Shown here in pieces: positions 60,093 through 64,000 of a stretch of 64,000 nucleotides of DNA. The DNA comes from Acidimicrobiales bacterium (GTDB taxonomy: Bacteria > Actinomycetota > Acidimicrobiia > Acidimicrobiales > Acidimicrobilacustridaceae): assembly GCA_018401565.1 (NCBI GenBank), contig JAGYKS010000028.1:1-64000 (forward strand), written 5' to 3'. The notes beneath the pieces are model-generated. The model had not been told where the DNA came from and made no database searches. It saw only the letters and a program-made list of their open reading frames with translations. Within the stretch, counting starts at the first letter, position 1, and each line of letters opens with the position of its first letter. The translations under genes were made by a program, and so were the position numbers.

Positions 60093-60563
60093 TCACACGG
60101 CGAGTTGGACCGCTTCGATGATCTCGTCGACGGGCCGGAAGGTGAGCCCGGCGGTGGACCGGTGGGCGTAGCGGATCACCCCACCGGCGTCGATCACGAA
60201 CACGCTGCGGCGATAGAACCCCAGCGGTCCGAGCGTGCCAAAAGCCTCCCCCACCTGCTTGTCCATGTCGGCGAGCAGGGGAAAGGCAAAGCCGCCGTGC
60301 TGGGCGGCAAAGTGTTCGTGGGCCTCCACCGACTGCGGGCTGAGGGCCAGCACGGCGGCACCGACGTCGGCAAAGCGGGTGATGTCGTTGGTGTAGGTGG
60401 TGAGCTGCACCGTGCACACCGGAGAGGCGTCGGCCGGGTAGAACACCAGCACCACCGGCTGGCCCCGGTACTCGTGCAGCGAAAACTGGCGCCGACTGCC
60501 GGGGTCACCCCCGGTGCCGTCGAGACTGAAGTCGGGTGCGTCTGCACCCACAGGCAACGTCAC
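60093..60563 (-). CDS. Thioredoxin-dependent peroxiredoxin (AhpC/TSA, BCP-like)
   Basis: A 156-residue peroxidase. GADAPDFSLDGTGG is the family start. VVLVFYPADASPVCTVQLTT holds the peroxidatic Cys, with the TVQ variation on the usual Thr-Cys pair (SPVCTVQ). No second conserved Cys is evident downstream, suggesting a 1-Cys or atypical mechanism. The end is STAGLTFRPVDEIIEAVQLA. The frame is unbroken, between yebC and ruvC on the same strand. Confidence 0.9.
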   Translation of the reverse strand: MTLPVGADAPDFSLDGTGGDPGSRRQFSLHEYRGQPVVLVFYPADASPVCTVQLTTYTNDITRFADVGAAVLALSPQSVEAHEHFAAQHGGFAFPLLADMDKQVGEAFGTLGPLGFYRRSVFVIDAGGVIRYAHRSTAGLTFRPVDEIIEAVQLAV

Positions 60564-60581
60564 GTCACCACCACACCGGCG

Positions 60582-61331
60582 TCACGCCCCGAGGTCGTGC
60601 ATCAGGGCGTCGGGAATGTCGAAATTGCCGTAGACCTCGTTGACATCGTCATGGTCTTCGAGTGCATCCACAAGCCGCAGTACGGCCTTGGCGCCGGCCA
60701 GATCCTCAAGGGCAACGGTCGTCGACGACACCATGGTGACATCTGCCGACACGACCTCCACGCCAGCGTCAGCCAGCGCCTGTCGCACCGCAGGCAAATC
60801 CGAAGGAGCGGTGGTGACGCGCCACACCTCTCCGTCGGCGGCGAGGTCCTCGAGCCCGGCGTCGAGGGCCGCCATCATGATCTCGTCTTCGTCCACCGAG
60901 CTGTCCACAAAGGCGATGCCCTTGCGCTCGAACTGCCAGGCCACAGCGCCAGGCTCGGCGACCGAGCCGCCCAGCTTGCCCATGATGGTGCGAATCTCGG
61001 GACCGGTTCGGTTGCGGTTGTCGGTCAGTACCTCGATCAGCAACGCCACGCCGCCGGGGGCGTACCCCTCATAGGTCACCGACTCGTAGGTGACACCCTC
61101 GAGCTCACCGGTTCCGCGCTTCACGGCCCGGTCGATGGTGTCCAGCGGCACCGATGCATCGCGGGCCTTCTGGTACATCGTGCGCAGGGTCGGGTTGGCC
61201 TCCACGTCACCACCACCCTGACGGGCGGCCACCTCCACCTGGCGAATCAACTTGGCGAACAGCTTGCCCCGCTTGGCGTCAGCTGCACCCTTTTTGTGCT
61301 TGATGGTGGCCCATTTGGAATGCCCAGACAT
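60582..61331 (-). CDS. yebC: YebC/PmpR-family transcriptional regulator/translation factor
   Basis: A 249-residue protein, unbroken, with the family opening MSGHSKWATIKHKKGAADAK RGKLFAKL, then GGDVEANPTLRTMYQKARDA and VTYEGYAPGGVALLIEVLTD. YebC proteins act on gene expression, and recent work links them to translation of proline-rich stretches. Neighbours pdxT upstream and ruvC downstream are the conserved context. Confidence 0.96.
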   Translation of the reverse strand: MSGHSKWATIKHKKGAADAKRGKLFAKLIRQVEVAARQGGGDVEANPTLRTMYQKARDASVPLDTIDRAVKRGTGELEGVTYESVTYEGYAPGGVALLIEVLTDNRNRTGPEIRTIMGKLGGSVAEPGAVAWQFERKGIAFVDSSVDEDEIMMAALDAGLEDLAADGEVWRVTTAPSDLPAVRQALADAGVEVVSADVTMVSSTTVALEDLAGAKAVLRLVDALEDHDDVNEVYGNFDIPDALMHDLGA

Positions 61332-61400
61332 CTGACTCCCTCAACTGCGTCGATGGCCCGCCCCAGCGGACGCCGCAGACCATGGTGGCCCATGACGGGC

Positions 61401-61997
61401 TCAGCCCGCCAGCGACCCCACGAACATGCGGTGGATACGGTCGTCACCGGCCAACTCGGGATGGAACGCGGTGGCCAGCACGGCACCTTGCCTGATGGCC
61501 ACCGGGTGGCCGTCGACCGATGCCAGCACCTCCACCCCGTCGCCGACACGTTCGACGAATGGGGCCCGAATGAACACGGCGTGAAACGGTGGACCAGCGA
61601 GGCCGTCCACGGCGAGGTCGGCCTCGAACGAAGCCACCTGTCGGCCGAAGGCGTTGCGACGAACCGCCACGTCCAGTGCCCCCAGCGAACCCTGGTCAGC
61701 CCGACCATCAAGCACCGTGCCAGCCAGCAGGATCATCCCGGCACAGGTTCCCAGTGCCGGCATCCCGCCATCCAACCGGTGCTTCAGTGCTGCTGCCAGA
61801 CCATTGGCCTGCGCCAGCATCCAGATCGTGGTGGACTCCCCGCCCGGCAACACCATGGCATCCACCGACTCCAGGTCGTCTGGACTCCTGACCAGGGTGG
61901 TGGTGACGCCAAGCCCTTCGAGAACATGCTGATGGGGACGAACTGCGCCCTGCAGTGCAAGCACCCCCACCACGCCGCCAGCGGCAGCGGTCACCAA
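61401..61997 (-). CDS. pdxT: Pyridoxal 5'-phosphate synthase glutaminase subunit PdxT
   Basis: Class I glutaminase delivering ammonia to PdxS. It has [51 protein letters not shown] (nucleophile Cys) and [20 protein letters not shown] (His, Glu). The 198-residue frame is unbroken. Start GTG 61997 overlaps the pdxS stop by seven bases. Confidence 0.96.
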   Translation of the reverse strand: MVTAAAGGVVGVLALQGAVRPHQHVLEGLGVTTTLVRSPDDLESVDAMVLPGGESTTIWMLAQANGLAAALKHRLDGGMPALGTCAGMILLAGTVLDGRADQGSLGALDVAVRRNAFGRQVASFEADLAVDGLAGPPFHAVFIRAPFVERVGDGVEVLASVDGHPVAIRQGAVLATAFHPELAGDDRIHRMFVGSLAG

Positions 61998-62881
61998 CCG
62001 CGCTCGGCGAAGGTGGTCTGCAGACTGGCGATCTCCAGCCCTGGCATTGCGTCACCCAGGCCACGACTGACCTTGGCCACGATGACGGGATCGGTGTAGT
62101 TCGTGGTGGCCTCAACGACTGCTGAGGCCATGCGAACGGGATCGGAACTTTTGAAAATCCCCGAACCCACAAACACCGCCTCGGCGCCAAGCTGCATCAC
62201 CAGCGACGCATCAGCGGGTGTGGCGATTCCGCCGGCACAAAACAGTGGCACCGGAAGCTTTCCCGTGGCAGCGACCTCCTGGACCAGAGGCAACGGGGCA
62301 CCCAGGCGCTTGGCCCACTCAAACTGCTCGGCCGAGTCGGCCACGGTGAGCTTGGCGATGTCACCGCGGATCGAGCGCAGGTGGCGGACAGCCTCAACGA
62401 TGTTGCCGGTACCGGCCTCGCCCTTGGATCGCAGCATCGCAGCGCCCTCACTGATGCGCCGCAAGGCCTCGCCCAGGTTGGTGGCCCCACACACAAACGG
62501 CACCTCGAAAGCCCACTTGTCGATGTGATGCGATTCGTCGGCAGGAGTCAGGACCTCGCTCTCGTCGACGAAGTCCACGCCCAGTGACTGCAGCACCTGA
62601 GCTTCGGCAAAGTGGCCGATGCGGGCCTTGGCCATCACCGGGATGGTGACCGCTGCCTTGATGTCTTCGATCATGGCGGGGTCGGACATGCGGGCGACAC
62701 CACCGTCACGCCGAATGTCGGAGGGAACCCGTTCAAGAGCCATGACAGCCACGGCGCCAGCATCCTCTGCGATGCGGGCCTGCTCGGCGTCGACGACGTC
62801 CATGATGACGCCACCGGTGAGCATCTCGGCCAGGCCCCGCTTCACAAGTTGGGTCCCCGTGGTGCGCTCGTTTTCGGTCAT
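61991..62881 (-). CDS. pdxS: Pyridoxal 5'-phosphate synthase lyase subunit PdxS
   Basis: TIM-barrel synthase making PLP from ribose-5-phosphate, glyceraldehyde-3-phosphate and ammonia. It shows [60 protein letters not shown] (Schiff-base Lys) and [40 protein letters not shown] 62881 ([11 protein letters not shown]) is the expected start. An upstream open extension is not supported by the family. Unbroken. Confidence 0.97.
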   Translation of the reverse strand: MTENERTTGTQLVKRGLAEMLTGGVIMDVVDAEQARIAEDAGAVAVMALERVPSDIRRDGGVARMSDPAMIEDIKAAVTIPVMAKARIGHFAEAQVLQSLGVDFVDESEVLTPADESHHIDKWAFEVPFVCGATNLGEALRRISEGAAMLRSKGEAGTGNIVEAVRHLRSIRGDIAKLTVADSAEQFEWAKRLGAPLPLVQEVAATGKLPVPLFCAGGIATPADASLVMQLGAEAVFVGSGIFKSSDPVRMASAVVEATTNYTDPVIVAKVSRGLGDAMPGLEIASLQTTFAERGW

Positions 62882-62935
62882 GGCCCAAGCGTACCGATAC
62901 CGGCGCCCCAACCCGAAGCCGGAACCCAAACTTGC

Positions 62936-64000
62936 TCAGCCAGCGAGAAGGCTGGCGGCCCGATCGGGATCCATGGCGACGGCGCTCTGGCCCTCGGGTG
63001 GCAATGCCACCCAGGTGGAACCGGGGGTGAGTTCGGCGGGAACGCCTGAGATATCAGTGAGATTGGGGCCGTCGAGGGGCCCGGGTCGATTCCAGGTCAC
63101 CTGGGCCAGCAGCCCGTCGGTGAACACCACACCGCCACCGGATCCCACCGTGTAGGCCTGCGGCGAACGGGGGTCGGCGCTGCTGGGACCGTAGGGGGTG
63201 AACTGCACCACCACATTTTTCGGGCATACCGCAGATCCGTCCTCGTCGGTGAAGGCCTGACCATCCTGGAAGCGCAGGGCACAGCCCGCCGTCGCATCCC
63301 ACACGTACTCCACCACCGCACCGGGACCGAAGCTGATCACGATGCCGGGGACCGGAACCCCCAACGGCGCCGACGTGGTTCGGAAGCTGTACAGCGGCGT
63401 CGGATAGTTGGACCCGTCGAGGCCGAGGTTGTCCCGGATGGCAACGAGGTCGGCGAACAGGTTGTGGGGGGCGAACCGCTCCCCCACCCGCCAGTAGTAG
63501 CTGCTGGCCACGTCGTAACCGGCGTTGACCAACACGCCATTGGCCGCAGCGTTGTTGATCTCACCGATGACGCCGGCATTCCCGCCCGACCACACCAGGA
63601 GCGGCGTGCCCAGATTGGCCACCAGATCCACGTCGGTGGATCGGGCCGAGCGAACGGGACCGACCCGGTCAGGCACGTCCGAGTGGAACACGGCACCAAA
63701 GCGGGTGATGCCCTCCACCCAGATCTCGTACACCATGTCGGCGCGTGTCAGCGCTGCGTGGGGACGGGCCTCGGGCGAGTTGTCAATCTTGGCCACCAAT
63801 GCCGACTGTTCGACGTCGCTGGTCCCGGGCGACGGCAGGCCCGTCAGCGGCCACAACACCGGGGCAGTCGTGGTGGTGGTGGTGCTGGGATCGGTGACCC
63901 CTGGAGACAGCGAGATGTCCAGATCTCGGGTGCAGGCGGCGGTCAGCATCACCAGCACTGCGGCGAGCAGCACCAGCGAACGTCGGCGGGTGGGGGTGGC
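62936..64000 (-). CDS. DUF3048 lipoprotein (5' end may lie outside window)
   Basis: The N-terminal lipoprotein signal LLAAVLVMLTAACTRDLD has the lipid Cys in TAAC. A Thr-rich linker and the DUF3048 domain follow (LWPLTGLPSPGTSDVEQSAL; VAKIDNSPEARPHAALTRAD MVYEIWVEGITRF; VGPVRSARSTDVDLVANLGT). A C-terminal DUF3048 part ends WVALPPEGQSAVAMDPDRAA. The family is extracellular and of unknown function in many Gram-positive bacteria. GTG 63973 is a possible start, but the frame stays open, with a basic stretch (PTRRRS), to the window edge, so the true start may be outside. Confidence 0.92.
   Translation of the reverse strand, partial: ATPTRRRSLVLLAAVLVMLTAACTRDLDISLSPGVTDPSTTTTTTAPVLWPLTGLPSPGTSDVEQSALVAKIDNSPEARPHAALTRADMVYEIWVEGITRFGAVFHSDVPDRVGPVRSARSTDVDLVANLGTPLLVWSGGNAGVIGEINNAAANGVLVNAGYDVASSYYWRVGERFAPHNLFADLVAIRDNLGLDGSNYPTPLYSFRTTSAPLGVPVPGIVISFGPGAVVEYVWDATAGCALRFQDGQAFTDEDGSAVCPKNVVVQFTPYGPSSADPRSPQAYTVGSGGGVVFTDGLLAQVTWNRPGPLDGPNLTDISGVPAELTPGSTWVALPPEGQSAVAMDPDRAASLLAG

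Noticed and set aside
1..64000. Programmed ribosomal frameshifting as the cause of the many broken frames
   Set aside because: The breaks fall in unrelated genes, go in both directions, lack a common slippery motif with a downstream structure, and are often several per gene. Sequence error explains all of them.
1..64000. Massive pseudogenisation of a reduced genome
   Set aside because: Catalytic motifs are intact on both sides of each break, spacing and overlaps of genes are tight, and essential genes are affected.
1..64000. CRISPR arrays, tRNA, rRNA, insertion sequences
   Set aside because: I looked for spaced identical repeats, tRNA-like T-arms, transposase motifs and terminal inverted repeats and found none that could be supported.

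Overview
The window is high-GC, gene-dense DNA from an actinobacterium (Actinomycetota). The evidence is the Pup-proteasome locus (dop and an ARC/Mpa ATPase ending in GQYL), a single-chain F420-precursor synthase (FbiC), an AftD-type arabinofuranosyltransferase, a MarP-like membrane protease, and the DUF3151, DUF1469-type and DUF3048 families. The WWQASDGKWYPPE-type N-terminus at 55.7 kb and the overall gene set make me favour Acidimicrobiia (Ilumatobacter/Microthrix relatives), but this is inference. No rRNA, tRNA, CRISPR array, insertion sequence or prophage was recognised. No stretch longer than 300 bases lacks a gene.

Layout. 1-5.9 kb (mostly minus): dop, mpa, a divergent ferredoxin, a MarP-like protease and trmI. 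5.9-11 kb (minus): three small membrane proteins, a Lon-substrate-domain protein, a D-Ala-D-Ala carboxypeptidase (dacB) and a two-subunit NDP-forming acyl-CoA synthetase. 11-19 kb (plus): a DUF6941-like/FIST protein, then tkt, tal, pgl (pentose phosphate pathway) and fbiC. 19-23 kb: small hypotheticals, a GH13 alpha-glucosidase and a TauE permease with a DUF1634-like partner. 23-30 kb (minus): pyk, hydrolase, DUF3151, flavin reductase, PLP decarboxylase, mobA-rhodanese and rnd. 30-34.4 kb: phosphatase, phosphodiesterase, FAD oxidase and methyltransferase. 34.5-41 kb (plus): a complete oligopeptide ABC operon. 41.5-52.4 kb: envelope glycan genes (PIG-V and GT-C mannosyltransferase-like proteins, an FAD oxidoreductase, GT4, AftD, GT2). 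52.4-57.8 kb: a nucleotidase, two oxidoreductases, membrane proteins and an M18 aminopeptidase. 57.8-64 kb (minus): pdxS, pdxT, yebC, peroxiredoxin, ruvC, ruvA, ruvB and a DUF3048 lipoprotein.

About half of the genes are broken by single-base shifts, often next to runs of one base. Protein-family continuity across each break shows that the genes are intact in nature and that this is most likely an unpolished long-read assembly. I give each broken gene as one full-length feature and state where the frame changes. Genes are tightly packed, with many 4-base start/stop overlaps (ATGA, GTGA, TTGA).

The most unusual object is the last oligopeptide-ABC gene (39519-40967). Its ATPase domain carries about 140 extra residues with four predicted membrane helices, inserted between the Q-loop and the ABC signature. 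Other points of interest are a pyruvate kinase lacking the usual K+ ligands, 12-bp minisatellites at three loci, a coding 15-bp repeat in ruvB, and two apparent gene fusions that may be artefacts of lost stop codons.
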